Notes: generated from the letters alone by a model not told the origin. DNA of 35,777 nucleotides from Clostridia bacterium (GCA_017621885.1 JAGASD010000050.1:1-35777), one strand, 5' to 3'. Counted from the first letter of the stretch, positions 23,906 through 33,967 are shown. A program made the numbers and translations.

Positions 23906-26356
23906 ATGTCAGTGGATAAATACTGCGCCTTAGTAGCCGTTGAGGGGCTTGTGTATCACTTTGATGCACCTTATACTTATGAAATTCCGCCGCGCTTTTT
24001 CAGTCTTGCGGTTCCGGGATGCAGAGTTATGGTGCCCTTTGGTAACGGCAATCGAAAAAAACAGGGACTTATACTGTCTGTGGAAGCTCTTGATGATTCA
24101 GAAAACAGCATAAAGCTTAAATCAATATCATCGGTTCTGGATGAAAAACCGCTGTTCACCGATGAAATGCTGAAGCTTGTTTTCTGGCTTAAAGAGAACG
24201 CTTTTTGTACGCTTTTTGAAGCGGCAAAAGCCATGCTTCCTGCCGGTATAGGTCTCAACTACGTTATTTCCTATATGGCAGATAGCGTGGATGAGAAAAA
24301 GGTCGGAAGGTTTTCTGAAGAAGAAAAGGCTGTTTATGAATACCTTAAAAACGGCAGTGCCTATGTTAAACGTGATAAAATTTTAAAGGATTTGGGTATT
24401 TCTGCCGATTCTCAGGTTTTAGAAAGGCTTGTTAAACAAGGTGTATTATTTACCAATGTTGATGCAAAAAGAAAAACAGGGGATTTGACCGTAAAAAACG
24501 TAAGGCTGTCAATTGCTCCGAACGATGCTGAAAACATATTAAAAAATCTGACACCTAAACAAAAAAGCGTAACAAGGCTTCTTATTGATATTGGCGGTGC
24601 ATCCGTTAAAGAGGTCTGTTATTTCACGGGAGTAACCCCTGCGGTTATATCCGCTTTGGAAAAAAAAGGAATAGTAGAGCTTTTTGACAGTGAAATATAC
24701 CGCAAGCCCAAGTATAATATTAATAATTCCGTAAGAAAGTCACCTGTGCTGACAGATGATCAGAATGAAGCGTATAAAACACTTCTCGAAAAATATAAAA
24801 GTCCCGAAGGCGCCGCCGCACTTCTTTACGGTGTTACGGGCAGCGGTAAAACACAGGTGTTTTTAAAGCTTATTGAAGATGTGGTTAATGACGGTAAAGG
24901 CGTTATCGTTATGGTGCCCGAAATTGCTCTTACACCTCAGACACTCGGTATTTTCTATTCTCATTTTGGTGATAAGGTCGCAGTTTTTCACAGTGCACTT
25001 TCTGCAGGAGAAAGAATCGATGAGTGGAAGCGTGTGAAAAACGGTGAAGCAAAAATCGCAATCGGCACACGCTCTGCGGTTTTTGCACCGTTCCCGAACC
25101 TGGGGCTTATTGTTATGGACGAGGAGCAGGAGCATACTTATAAGTCTGAAATGTCGCCCCGCTATCACGCAAGGGACGTAGCAAGATTCCGATGCGCTTA
25201 CAACAAAGCACTTCTTGTGCTTGCTTCTGCCACACCGTCAATTGAAACCTACACAAATGCCGTAAACGGAAGATATACTCTTGTTAAGCTTACAAAACGG
25301 TACGGTAAGGCTGTTTTGCCCGAGGTTATTACTGTTGACACATCGGGTAATCAGGGTGTTATCAGCAACGAGCTTTATAACGCTTTGGAGGAATGCCTTG
25401 AAAATAAGCAGCAAGCAATCCTTCTTATGAACAGAAGAGGTTTTAATACGTTTGCTTCCTGCGGTGCTTGTAAAACTGTGTTAAGCTGTCCTAATTGCAG
25501 CATATCGCTTACATATCACAGTGCCAATAAAAGGCTTATGTGTCATTATTGCGGCTATTCTCAAAGCCATACGGATACTTGTCCCGAATGCGGTGAAAAA
25601 GCGGTAACCTATGCAGGCTTCGGTACTCAGCGTATTGAGGATGAGCTTGAAAATATTTTTCCGTCTGCAAAAATTTTGAGAATGGATGCAGATACAACAA
25701 TGGCACGTTATTCGTATCAGAATAAGCTTACGGCTTTTGCAAACGGTGAATATGATATAATGCTCGGTACACAGATGGTTGCAAAGGGTCTTGATTTCCC
25801 AAAGGTAACCCTTGTGGGTATAATATCAATTGATCAACAGCTTTATAACGATGATTTCAGAAGCAGTGAAAGAGCGTTCGATTTGCTGACCCAGGTTATA
25901 GGTCGGTCAGGCAGGGGCGATTACGCAGGTAAAGCGTATATTCAGACCGTTCTTCCCGATAATGATATAATAGAGCTTTCTGCAAGTCAGGATTACGAAT
26001 CTTTCTACAAAACCGAAAACATCATAAGAAAAAGTATGGTTTATCCGCCATACTGTGATATTTGCTCTGTGACCTTTTTAAGTGAACAGTACAACAAATC
26101 TCTTGGCGGAGCAAATATGTTTTTTCAAATGCTGAAGGATGCTGTTACCGTTGGGTATACCGATGTTAAAATAAATGTTTTAGGGCCTATTCAACCCCGT
26201 GTAAATAAAATCAGCAACAAGTACAGACACGTGCTTACAATCAAGTGTAAAAATAATAAGCGCTTCCGCGAGATGATGGCAAAGCTTCTTTCGGAATATA
26301 TGAGAAAAACGCAGAGTGGCGGTGCAACCGCCGTGGTTGATATCAATCCGCTCTGA
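23906..26356 (+). CDS. priA: Primosomal replication restart helicase PriA (N')
   Basis: 816 aa, normal for a clostridial PriA. The N-terminal 3'-DNA-binding and winged-helix regions (about 1-280) precede a superfamily 2 helicase core: Walker A GVTGSGKT (K315), a DEEQ-type motif in VMDEEQEHTYK, and motif III SATPS. A zinc-binding region with eight Cys follows (CGAC, CPNC, CHYC, CPEC; about 519-565), then motifs V/VI (TQMVAKGLDFPKV, QVIGRSGRG). It reloads the replisome at stalled forks. Followed by def after 15 nt. Confidence 0.97.
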   Translation: MSVDKYCALVAVEGLVYHFDAPYTYEIPPRFFSLAVPGCRVMVPFGNGNRKKQGLILSVEALDDSENSIKLKSISSVLDEKPLFTDEMLKLVFWLKENAFCTLFEAAKAMLPAGIGLNYVISYMADSVDEKKVGRFSEEEKAVYEYLKNGSAYVKRDKILKDLGISADSQVLERLVKQGVLFTNVDAKRKTGDLTVKNVRLSIAPNDAENILKNLTPKQKSVTRLLIDIGGASVKEVCYFTGVTPAVISALEKKGIVELFDSEIYRKPKYNINNSVRKSPVLTDDQNEAYKTLLEKYKSPEGAAALLYGVTGSGKTQVFLKLIEDVVNDGKGVIVMVPEIALTPQTLGIFYSHFGDKVAVFHSALSAGERIDEWKRVKNGEAKIAIGTRSAVFAPFPNLGLIVMDEEQEHTYKSEMSPRYHARDVARFRCAYNKALLVLASATPSIETYTNAVNGRYTLVKLTKRYGKAVLPEVITVDTSGNQGVISNELYNALEECLENKQQAILLMNRRGFNTFASCGACKTVLSCPNCSISLTYHSANKRLMCHYCGYSQSHTDTCPECGEKAVTYAGFGTQRIEDELENIFPSAKILRMDADTTMARYSYQNKLTAFANGEYDIMLGTQMVAKGLDFPKVTLVGIISIDQQLYNDDFRSSERAFDLLTQVIGRSGRGDYAGKAYIQTVLPDNDIIELSASQDYESFYKTENIIRKSMVYPPYCDICSVTFLSEQYNKSLGGANMFFQMLKDAVTVGYTDVKINVLGPIQPRVNKISNKYRHVLTIKCKNNKRFREMMAKLLSEYMRKTQSGGATAVVDINPL

Positions 26357-26371
26357 GGAAAGGAAAAGTTT

Positions 26372-26851
26372 ATGGCAATCAGAAATATCAGGGTTGACGA
26401 TGACCCTATTTTAAGAAAAAAAGCAAGACCTGTAACAGAATTTAACGAAAGACTTTTTGAGCTTCTCGATGATATGAAGGATACCTTGTATAAATCGGGC
26501 GGTGTAGGACTTGCCGCACCTCAGGTGGGTGTTTTAAGGCGTGTTGTTGTTATGGATGTAAGCGAAGACAAAAGTGACTATATTGAGCTTATAAACCCCG
26601 AAATTTACGAAGAAGAGGGTAGCCAGACAGGCAGTGAGGGCTGTCTTTCTCTTCCCGGGCTTTGCGGTGTTGTAACAAGACCTATGACGGTTAAAGTAAA
26701 AGCACAGAACAGAGACGGTAAATGGTGCCTTTATAAGGGTGAAGGCCTTAAAGCCCGTTGCTTCTGTCACGAAACAGACCATCTTGAGGGTGTTTTATAT
26801 AAAGACAGACTTGATGAGGGCGAAAGCCTTTACAGAACAGAGGAAGAATAA
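26372..26851 (+). CDS. def: Peptide deformylase
   Basis: 159 aa metalloenzyme removing the formyl group from nascent N-termini. Motif 1 is GVGLAAPQ (44-51), motif 2 EGCLSLPG (C91 a metal ligand) and motif 3 HETDH (H133, E134, H137). Length is type I-like. In operon with fmt, which starts 18 nt downstream; the pairing joins formylation and deformylation of initiator Met. Confidence 0.97.
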   Translation: MAIRNIRVDDDPILRKKARPVTEFNERLFELLDDMKDTLYKSGGVGLAAPQVGVLRRVVVMDVSEDKSDYIELINPEIYEEEGSQTGSEGCLSLPGLCGVVTRPMTVKVKAQNRDGKWCLYKGEGLKARCFCHETDHLEGVLYKDRLDEGESLYRTEEE

Positions 26852-26869
26852 TTTGTTTCGGTGAATAAG

Positions 26870-27799
26870 ATGAAAATTGTTTTTATGGGAACTCCGGATT
26901 TTGCGGTGAATCCCCTTAATGCACTTATTGAAAACGGCTATGAGGTTACGGGGGTGTTTACTCAACCCGACAAACCCGTAGGAAGAAAGGCAATTCTGAC
27001 TCCGCCGCCTGTTAAGGCGGTTGCCGAAAATGCAGGGATACCTGTTTTTCAACCCAATTCGCTTAAAGACGGGGCAGGGGTGAAAATTCTTGAAGAGTTA
27101 AACCCTGATATTGTTGTGGTTGTGGCTTACGGAAAAATATTACCGTCAGATTTTCTTCATTATCCGAAATACGGATGCATAAATATTCACGGCTCGATTC
27201 TGCCTGAATACAGAGGTGCGGCACCTATTCAACGCTGTGTGCTTAACGGTGAAAAATATGCAGGTGTTACGTCAATGCAGATGGATGAGGGTCTTGATAC
27301 GGGTGATATGCTTTTCGTTGAGAAAACTGAAATCGGTGAGAATGAAACGTCGGGTGAGCTTTTTGACAGACTTGCCGTTATGGGCGCAGATTTGCTTATA
27401 AAAACTCTTAAAGCCATAGAAAACGGCGACGTTCATCCCAAAAAGCAGGATGATTCGAAAAGCACGTATGCTGCAATGCTTGATAAATCTATGTGTAATA
27501 TTGATTGGAGCAATCCTGCTGCAGTTGTTCATAATACAATCCGCGGTCTTGATCCGTGGCCTGTGGCGCAAACCACATTGGGCGGAAAAAAATTGAAGCT
27601 TTTCGGCTCTCGTCTCGGGTGTGAAGAGGGCGGAGGTAAGCCGGGTGAAATCAAGCTTACCAAAAACAGCTTTTCCGTTTTCTGCGGTGACGGTAAATGT
27701 GTTACCGTAAATGAAGTACAGTATGAAGGCAAAAAACGTATGAAAGCCTTGGATTTCTTCAGGGGCTACCACTTGGAAGATGGTACGTTACTGCAATAA
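26870..27799 (+). CDS. fmt: Methionyl-tRNA formyltransferase
   Basis: 309 aa. Transfers formyl from 10-formyl-THF to Met-tRNAi. The MGTPDFAVNPL start, the catalytic segment with HGSILPEYRGAAPIQR (Asn/His/Asp site family) and MDEGLDTGDML are diagnostic, followed by the C-terminal OB-like tRNA-binding domain (about 205-309). ATG 26870 with GGTGA just upstream is preferred over GTG 26861, which has no SD. Confidence 0.96.
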   Translation: MKIVFMGTPDFAVNPLNALIENGYEVTGVFTQPDKPVGRKAILTPPPVKAVAENAGIPVFQPNSLKDGAGVKILEELNPDIVVVVAYGKILPSDFLHYPKYGCINIHGSILPEYRGAAPIQRCVLNGEKYAGVTSMQMDEGLDTGDMLFVEKTEIGENETSGELFDRLAVMGADLLIKTLKAIENGDVHPKKQDDSKSTYAAMLDKSMCNIDWSNPAAVVHNTIRGLDPWPVAQTTLGGKKLKLFGSRLGCEEGGGKPGEIKLTKNSFSVFCGDGKCVTVNEVQYEGKKRMKALDFFRGYHLEDGTLLQ

Positions 27800-27819
27800 A
27801 ACATAAAATTCAAAAATTG

Positions 27820-27849
27820 TTTACAAGGATTTATTCATTTTTTTATCAT
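27820..27849 (+). promoter_or_regulatory. Promoter for the YugP-rsmB-rlmN-prpC-prkC block
   Basis: TTTACA (27820-27825), an 18-nt spacer and TATCAT (27844-27849), one mismatch in each box. It sits in the 94-nt AT-rich gap after fmt. No clear fmt terminator is visible, so read-through is also possible. Confidence 0.5.
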
Positions 27850-27893
27850 AATGGTGTAAAATATAGAAAAAATAAGTAGTGTGGAGAGATATT

Positions 27894-28583
27894 ATGTTTT
27901 TCTTTTATGACTATTATTATATTATTCTTGTTTTACCGGCAATCATATTTTCTCTTGTGATAAGCTCAAAACTTAAATCGACCTACCGAAAGTATTCAAA
28001 TGTCGGTAACGCACGCCGAATTACAGGTGAACAGGCAGCGCGTATGGTTTTGAATTATTACGGTGTTAACGACGTCAATATTGTACCCATAAACGGCACA
28101 ATGACCGATTGCTATGATCCTACCCAAAAGGTGATTAAGCTTTCGGAGGGTGTTTTTAATAATTACTCAATTGCCGCGATAGGTATTGCTTGTCATGAAG
28201 CCGGGCACGCTGCACAGCACGCTGAGAATTATGCACCCATCAGAATCCGTAACACAATTCTGCCTGTTTGTAACATCGGCTCTACTTTATCGATACCGTT
28301 GCTTATTGCGGGAATTATATTCGGCTTTGAACCGCTTGTTTGGGTGGGCATAGGCTTCTTTGCATTTACTGCGCTTTTTCAGTTTATTACGCTTCCTGTT
28401 GAATTTAATGCAAGCCGTCGCGCAATAAGTGTTATTGAGTCAAACGGGTTGCTTACCTTTGAAGAAAAAATCGGTGCACAAAAAGTGTTGAAAATGGCTG
28501 CTATGACTTACGTTGCTGCCTTGGCTGTTAGTCTTGCCCAGCTTTTGAGACTTGTTTTAAGATTTACCGGGAGAAGACGTTAA
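27894..28583 (+). CDS. Zinc metallopeptidase, YugP/COG2738 family
   Basis: 229 aa integral membrane protease. The catalytic site is HEAGHAAQH (HExxH, about residues 99-107), with membrane segments at about 7-25, 130-160 and 205-220. FNASRRA (about residues 168-174) follows as in the family. ATG 27894 has GGAGAG at 27883-27888; a GTG at 27879 is upstream of the SD and is rejected. The gene commonly lies between fmt and rsmB in clostridia, as here, suggesting membrane quality control, but no substrate is known. It shares its stop with the rsmB start (TAATG). Confidence 0.9.
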   Translation: MFFFYDYYYIILVLPAIIFSLVISSKLKSTYRKYSNVGNARRITGEQAARMVLNYYGVNDVNIVPINGTMTDCYDPTQKVIKLSEGVFNNYSIAAIGIACHEAGHAAQHAENYAPIRIRNTILPVCNIGSTLSIPLLIAGIIFGFEPLVWVGIGFFAFTALFQFITLPVEFNASRRAISVIESNGLLTFEEKIGAQKVLKMAAMTYVAALAVSLAQLLRLVLRFTGRRR

Positions 28584-29899
28584 TGAAAAAAACTGCAAGA
28601 CAGATTGCTTTTGAAATACTTCTTAAAATTGAAAAAGATAAGGCTTATTCTAACCTTGCAATTGACAGTGCTGTTAAGGCTTTTTGCCCCGACAGCACTG
28701 ATTGTGCTTTTATTTCACATCTTGTTTACGGGGTTACGGAGAGAAAAATCACTCTTGATTACATAATCGAAAGAAATCTTACCCGGCCATTGAATAAACT
28801 GAAAAAAGAAGTTTTGGTTATTCTCAGGCTTGGTGTTTATCAGCTTTTGTTTTCAGATAAAATACCGCAATCTGCGGCTGTAAACGAAAGCGTAAAGCTT
28901 GCAAAAAGCAATAAATGCGGTTTTGCTTCGGGTCTTGTTAATGCTGTTTTAAGAAACGTTTCTAAAAACGGTTTCGTTTTAGAAGAAGGTATTAATGAGG
29001 TTAAAAGAATTTCTGTTTTATATTCAGCCCCCGAGGAGCTTGTTAAGTTCCTTTCTTACCACTACGGTGAAGAAAATACCGAAGGGTTTCTGAGGTTCGC
29101 GCTTGAACCCAAAAAGCTTTTTATACGTGTTAATAACGTTAAGACAACAAAACAAAAGCTTATAGAGATGTTACAAAATGAGGGTGTTGAGGTAAAAGAA
29201 ACCGCATTACCAAACGCACTGGAAATAAACGTTAACAAAGCGGTTTATGAGTTGGAGCCTTTTAAAGAGGGGCTTTTTCACGTTGAGGATATTTCTTCGC
29301 AGCTTTGTATCGAAGCTCTTTCACCCCGGGAAGGTGAAACGGTTATTGACCTTTGTGCCGCACCGGGCGGCAAAACCTTCACTATCGCAGAGTATATGAA
29401 CAACAAAGGTAAGGTTGTTTCTTGTGATATTTATGAATCACGTACTGATTTAATAAACTCAGGTGCAAAACGGCTCGGCCTTGATTGTATAGAAACAATG
29501 GTTAACGATGCTTCGGTTTTTAATGAGGATTTCCCCGTTGCTGACAGAGTTCTCTGTGACGTGCCTTGCTCGGGTATGGGAATTATCGGAAAAAAGCCTG
29601 AGATTAAATATAAAAAGCTTGATGAGTTTAAAGAGCTTTATCCCTTGCAAAGGCAGATTCTTGAAACCGCTTCAGGATATGTTAAAAAAGGGGGCAGACT
29701 CGTTTATTCAACCTGCTCCGTCAATCCTAATGAGAACAGAAAAATTTGCGAGGCTTTTCTGAAAGAGCATGCCGAGTTTGCTTCAGTTAAAGCTTTACCG
29801 CATATAGAAAGAACAGTTGACGAGGGTGATTATCTTACCCTTATGATGCATAAAAATAATTGTGACGGTTTTTTTATCGCCGTTTTTGAAAGAAAGTAA
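28583..29899 (+). CDS. rsmB: 16S rRNA (cytosine-967 C5)-methyltransferase
   Basis: 438 aa. The N-terminal NusB-like RNA-binding domain (about 1-135) is followed by the SAM methyltransferase core with DLCAAPGGKTFTIAE, the PCSG catalytic-cysteine motif in CDVPCSGMGIIGKKPEI, and the second active-site Cys in YSTCSVNPNEN. Methylates C967 of 16S rRNA. ATG 28583 overlaps the stop of the peptidase by 1 nt. Confidence 0.95.
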   Translation: MKKTARQIAFEILLKIEKDKAYSNLAIDSAVKAFCPDSTDCAFISHLVYGVTERKITLDYIIERNLTRPLNKLKKEVLVILRLGVYQLLFSDKIPQSAAVNESVKLAKSNKCGFASGLVNAVLRNVSKNGFVLEEGINEVKRISVLYSAPEELVKFLSYHYGEENTEGFLRFALEPKKLFIRVNNVKTTKQKLIEMLQNEGVEVKETALPNALEINVNKAVYELEPFKEGLFHVEDISSQLCIEALSPREGETVIDLCAAPGGKTFTIAEYMNNKGKVVSCDIYESRTDLINSGAKRLGLDCIETMVNDASVFNEDFPVADRVLCDVPCSGMGIIGKKPEIKYKKLDEFKELYPLQRQILETASGYVKKGGRLVYSTCSVNPNENRKICEAFLKEHAEFASVKALPHIERTVDEGDYLTLMMHKNNCDGFFIAVFERK

Positions 29900-29903
29900 T
29901 TTT

Positions 29904-30950
29904 ATGGAAAAGAAGGATATTGTATCACTTAATTTTGAAGAGCTCTGTGCGGCTTTTGCCGAAATAGATCTTCCTAAATTCAGAGCAACCCAGGTTTATG
30001 ATTGGTTACATAAAAAATGTGTCAAATCTTTTGAAGAAATGACCAATATTTCAAAAGAAATGTGTAACAAATTAAATGACAATTTTGTAATTTTTTCCTG
30101 TGCTATTGAAAAAAAACTCGTTTCGGGTTATGATGGTACGGTAAAATATCTTTTTAAATTAACCGATGGTGAGTACCTTGAGTGTGTTGTAATGCAGTAT
30201 AAATACGGTCATACCATCTGCATCTCAACTCAGGTTGGCTGTAAAATGGGTTGTTCATTCTGTGCATCGGGTATCGGCGGATTTAAAAGACAGTTGAAGC
30301 CTGCGGAAATGCTCGGTCAAATATATACCGCTCAGAATGACCTTGGGTTAAGGATTTCCCGTATCGTGCTTATGGGTATGGGTGAGCCTCTTGATAATTT
30401 TGATAACGTTATGCGTTTCCTTGAGCTTGTCAGCGACGAGCGCGGTCTTAATATCGGTATGCGTCACATATCCCTTTCCACAAGCGGTATTGTTCCGCGC
30501 ATTTACGACCTGCTTGAAAGACACCTTCAGCTCACTTTGTCCGTTTCCTTGCACGCACCCAATAACGAAATACGCTCAAAAATTATGCCGGTTAATAAAA
30601 GCTGGGATATTGATGAGCTTCTCAGCGCGTGTAGGATTTACGGTGAAAAAACATCAAGGCGCATTTCTTTTGAATACGCAATGATGAACGGTGTCAACGA
30701 TACACCCGAATGTGCCGAAGAGCTTGCCAAAAGGCTTAAAAATATTCTTTGTCACGTTAATCTTATCCCAGCTAACGAGGTTGCCGAAAAAGAGCATCGA
30801 CGCAGTACGGATAAAAGCATTATTCAGTTTAAAACAATACTTGAAAAACACGGCTTGACCGCAACAGTAAGAAGAACCTTGGGTTCTGATATTAATGCGT
30901 CCTGCGGTCAGTTAAGGCGTGAAAAAATAAAAGAAGACAGCTTTTGTTAA
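29904..30950 (+). CDS. rlmN: 23S rRNA / tRNA adenine-C2 methyltransferase RlmN
   Basis: 348 aa radical-SAM enzyme that methylates A2503 of 23S rRNA (and tRNA A37). The [4Fe-4S] motif is C113-K-M-G-C117-S-F-C120, and the methyl-carrying C-terminal Cys is C334 in SDINASCGQLR. It lacks the Cfr-specific features I would look for, so housekeeping RlmN is most likely. ATG 29904 lies 4 nt after rsmB; the frame extends upstream to 29862 inside rsmB and is rejected. Confidence 0.95.
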   Translation: MEKKDIVSLNFEELCAAFAEIDLPKFRATQVYDWLHKKCVKSFEEMTNISKEMCNKLNDNFVIFSCAIEKKLVSGYDGTVKYLFKLTDGEYLECVVMQYKYGHTICISTQVGCKMGCSFCASGIGGFKRQLKPAEMLGQIYTAQNDLGLRISRIVLMGMGEPLDNFDNVMRFLELVSDERGLNIGMRHISLSTSGIVPRIYDLLERHLQLTLSVSLHAPNNEIRSKIMPVNKSWDIDELLSACRIYGEKTSRRISFEYAMMNGVNDTPECAEELAKRLKNILCHVNLIPANEVAEKEHRRSTDKSIIQFKTILEKHGLTATVRRTLGSDINASCGQLRREKIKEDSFC

Positions 30951-30966
30951 AGTGAGGTGAAATACT

Positions 30967-31704
30967 ATGAGAGTTTTTGGTGAAACAGATATCGGCGCAC
31001 ACAGAGAAACCAACCAGGATGCATTCCGTTCAGGTGTTTTTGAAAACGGCGATTGCTGGGCAGTTGTCTGCGACGGTATGGGCGGTGTATCAGGCGGTCA
31101 GGTGGCAAGCGCTGTTTGTGTTGAAAAGGTGAGCGACGCCATAAACAGAGGTTATCGTAACAATATGACTGTTAAAACCGCTCAGAATCTTCTTAATTCT
31201 GCAATTTGCGCAGCAAACGCTTCAATTTTTGACGAAGCACAGAAGGATAAAACTCTCAGTGGTATGGGTACAACTGTTGTTGCCGTTATGGTAATAAGAG
31301 GCATTGCCGTTATTGCTCACGTGGGTGACAGTCGTGCTTACCTTTTCGGTGATAGTATAAAACCTGTTACAAAAGACCATTCACTTGTTCAGTTTTTGGT
31401 CGATTCGGGTAAAATCACCGAGGATGAGGCTAAAATTCATCCCGACAGAAACATTATAACAAGAGCGGTCGGTATTCTCAGCTTTGTTGATGTTGATTTT
31501 GATATTATTGATGTGAATGAAGATAACAGCATTCTTATTTGTACAGACGGTCTGAACGGTGCTGTTGAAGATAGCAGAATTCTTGAAGTGATTAAAGAGT
31601 ATGGTGAAAACTCCCCGAAAAAGCTTATTGAAACCGCAATTTCATCGGGTGGCCGTGATAATATAACGGCGGTTGTACTCTTTTCCGATAATCAAGGAGA
31701 GTAA
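30967..31704 (+). CDS. prpC: PP2C-type Ser/Thr phosphatase (PrpC/Stp)
   Basis: 245 aa. The metal-binding motifs are ETDIGAHRETNQDAF, VCDGMGGVSGG, HVGDSRAYLF and GGRDNITAVV with their conserved Asp residues. It reverses phosphorylation by the PASTA kinase encoded 2 nt downstream and acts in the cytoplasm on cell-wall and translation targets. ATG 30967 with GAGGTGA upstream. Length is standard. Confidence 0.95.
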   Translation: MRVFGETDIGAHRETNQDAFRSGVFENGDCWAVVCDGMGGVSGGQVASAVCVEKVSDAINRGYRNNMTVKTAQNLLNSAICAANASIFDEAQKDKTLSGMGTTVVAVMVIRGIAVIAHVGDSRAYLFGDSIKPVTKDHSLVQFLVDSGKITEDEAKIHPDRNIITRAVGILSFVDVDFDIIDVNEDNSILICTDGLNGAVEDSRILEVIKEYGENSPKKLIETAISSGGRDNITAVVLFSDNQGE

Positions 31705-31706
31705 GT

Positions 31707-33953
31707 ATGGAAAACTATGTAGGTAAAAGGCTCGACGGAAGATACGAGATACAAGATGTTATCGGCGTTGGCGGAATGGCAGTTGTTTACAAAGCTTACG
31801 ATAACATTGATGACAGAATTGTAGCTGTAAAAATTCTTAAAGAAGAGTATCTTGCAAACGAAGAATTCCGTCGCAGATTTAAAAATGAATCAAAAGCAAT
31901 TGCTGTGATGTCACACAGAAATATAGTTAAGGTTTTTGACGTTAGCTTCGGTGACAGATTGCAGTACATTGTAATGGAATATATTGAGGGAATTACCCTT
32001 AAAGAGTATATTGACAAAAAGGGTAGTCTGGAATGGCGTGAGGCTCTGTTTTTTGCAATACAGATTCTCAAGGCTTTACAGCATGCCCACGATAAAGGGA
32101 TTGTTCACAGGGATGTTAAGCCTCAGAATATAATGCTTCTCGAAAACGGAACGATTAAAGTTGCGGACTTCGGTATTGCAAGATTCAGCCATAGCGAAAC
32201 GAGAACTATGACTGAAAAAGCAATCGGCTCTGTGCATTATATAAGTCCCGAACAAGCAAAAGGTGAGCTCACCGACGAAAAAGCAGATATTTATTCTGTT
32301 GGTATTGTTCTTTATGAAATGCTTACCGGTAAGCTGCCTTTTGACGGTGACAGTGCTGTGTCTGTTGCTCTTATGCAGGTTAATAAGCAGCCTGAGCTTC
32401 CCAGAACAATTAAACGGGAAATTCCCGTCGGCTTTGAGCAGATTATTATGAAATCAATGCAGAAGAGCACCCGTGACAGATATCAGAGTGCGGCAGAGAT
32501 TTTGTATGACCTTGAAGAGCTTAAACGTAATCCGTCAGTTAAATTCGATTATCAAACAGATTTTTCGGATGATTCGAATCGATTTGCAACAAAGGTTGAT
32601 ACACCTGTTGTCAAAAAAACTCAGGTTAAAACAGTGCCTCCGGCTACAGATATTCATAAAAAACTTGAAAACAACAACGCAAAAACCATAGGCGCTGTAC
32701 AGGATGTTGGTCCCACAAGGAAAATCAACACTAAAACTGTTGGGGTCATAGCAGGAATTGCAGTAGCAGTAATTATATTCATTATTATTCTTTTTGCCAA
32801 TATGTTGAAAAACGGTACAATTTCCTTCGGCGGTAAAAAGGTTGAGGTTGATAATTTCGTCGGTATGAATTATATTGAGGAAATTAAAGATAACGAAGAA
32901 TATAACGAAAAGTTCAATTTTGAAGTTGTTTATGAGCCGTTTACAGACGGTAAAGAGGGGTGTGTGTTCAAGCAGGACCCTGAGGCAGGTTCAATGGTTG
33001 TTAAGGGCTTTGCTCTCAAGCTTTATGTTGCCACGTCGGGTGAGGGTCAGGTTATACCTGATTTTAAAGGACAAAATTATAACGAGGCTTGCAACTCCCT
33101 TGAGGCAATGGGCTTTGTTGTTAATGCGGTGCCGATGCCTGACAGTGATAATGAAATCGGCTCGGTTGTGAAAACCGAACCTGAAGCAGGCTCAAGCGCC
33201 CTTGCAGGTTCGACCGTTACAGTTTATTATGCGGCTGAGGATTCCGGTAAGCTTTTCAAAATGCCCGATTTTTCAGGTAAAACGTTAGATGAAGCCAAAG
33301 AAATGCTCACAAAATACGGTCTTACTCTTACAAAAACAGAGGTTGTAGATACAAACGTTGAAAAAGACCGTGTTGTTATGCAGTCGCCTTCAAAGAATTC
33401 ACCGGTGCAAAAGGGGGACGGTGTTATACTCACAATAAGCTCAGGTAAGGTTGTGCTTGAAAAATCAATAAATATACCGTCAAAAATCGGTGTGGCTGAT
33501 ATTGAAGTTATGGTTGATAATGCTGTTGTGTCAAAAACTACCGTTGATACTGACAAAAACAGTAAATATACCCTGAGTGTAACAAGCGAGTCTGCAGCGG
33601 CATCAATAAAGGTTTTTGTAAACGGCAAGCTTTATTATGAGGCAACAGGTAACTTTACCAAGGAGCCCGTGAATGTAACGGGTGAAAAATATCACAGTGT
33701 TGCGTTCTATATAAATGTTGTCGGTCTTGACAGAAGTGCTGCAGAAACTGCGCTTAAAAAAGCAGGATATTACAACATTTCGGTTATAGAAGTGCCCTCA
33801 TCTGAACGCGCGGGTACGGTTATAGGTCAGTCTCCGTCGCATTCTTCCGCACCGAATCTTGATAAAACAGCAACAATTGTTTTGTCGGTTGCCGCGGCAG
33901 AAACAACACAGCCGACACAACCACCGACAGTGCCTAATTCTGATATTGTTTAA
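31707..33953 (+). CDS. prkC: PASTA-domain Ser/Thr protein kinase
   Basis: 748 aa. The kinase domain has GVGGMAVV (20-27), K42, HRDVKPQN with D136, DFG at 154-156 and the SPE/APE-like SPEQA. One TM helix (about 347-369) leads to extracytoplasmic PASTA repeats: a first with FKQDPEAGSMVVKG, a second (PDFKGQNYNEACNSLEAMGF) and a third (PDFSGKTLDEAKEMLTKYG). After the third comes a non-PASTA beta-rich stretch of about 80 residues, then a fourth PASTA-like unit (VGLDRSAAETALKKAGY...IGQSPSHSS) and a Thr/Pro tail. PASTA repeats bind muropeptides or lipid II. It forms a pair with prpC. rsgA and rpe, which often follow, are absent; a bidirectional terminator ends the block. Confidence 0.95.
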   Translation: MENYVGKRLDGRYEIQDVIGVGGMAVVYKAYDNIDDRIVAVKILKEEYLANEEFRRRFKNESKAIAVMSHRNIVKVFDVSFGDRLQYIVMEYIEGITLKEYIDKKGSLEWREALFFAIQILKALQHAHDKGIVHRDVKPQNIMLLENGTIKVADFGIARFSHSETRTMTEKAIGSVHYISPEQAKGELTDEKADIYSVGIVLYEMLTGKLPFDGDSAVSVALMQVNKQPELPRTIKREIPVGFEQIIMKSMQKSTRDRYQSAAEILYDLEELKRNPSVKFDYQTDFSDDSNRFATKVDTPVVKKTQVKTVPPATDIHKKLENNNAKTIGAVQDVGPTRKINTKTVGVIAGIAVAVIIFIIILFANMLKNGTISFGGKKVEVDNFVGMNYIEEIKDNEEYNEKFNFEVVYEPFTDGKEGCVFKQDPEAGSMVVKGFALKLYVATSGEGQVIPDFKGQNYNEACNSLEAMGFVVNAVPMPDSDNEIGSVVKTEPEAGSSALAGSTVTVYYAAEDSGKLFKMPDFSGKTLDEAKEMLTKYGLTLTKTEVVDTNVEKDRVVMQSPSKNSPVQKGDGVILTISSGKVVLEKSINIPSKIGVADIEVMVDNAVVSKTTVDTDKNSKYTLSVTSESAAASIKVFVNGKLYYEATGNFTKEPVNVTGEKYHSVAFYINVVGLDRSAAETALKKAGYYNISVIEVPSSERAGTVIGQSPSHSSAPNLDKTATIVLSVAAAETTQPTQPPTVPNSDIV

Positions 33954-33967
33954 TTTAAAATGTGAAA

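Noticed and set aside
27272-27772. 166-aa open frame on the minus strand
   Set aside because: Antisense to fmt, which is well supported; no SD or domain.
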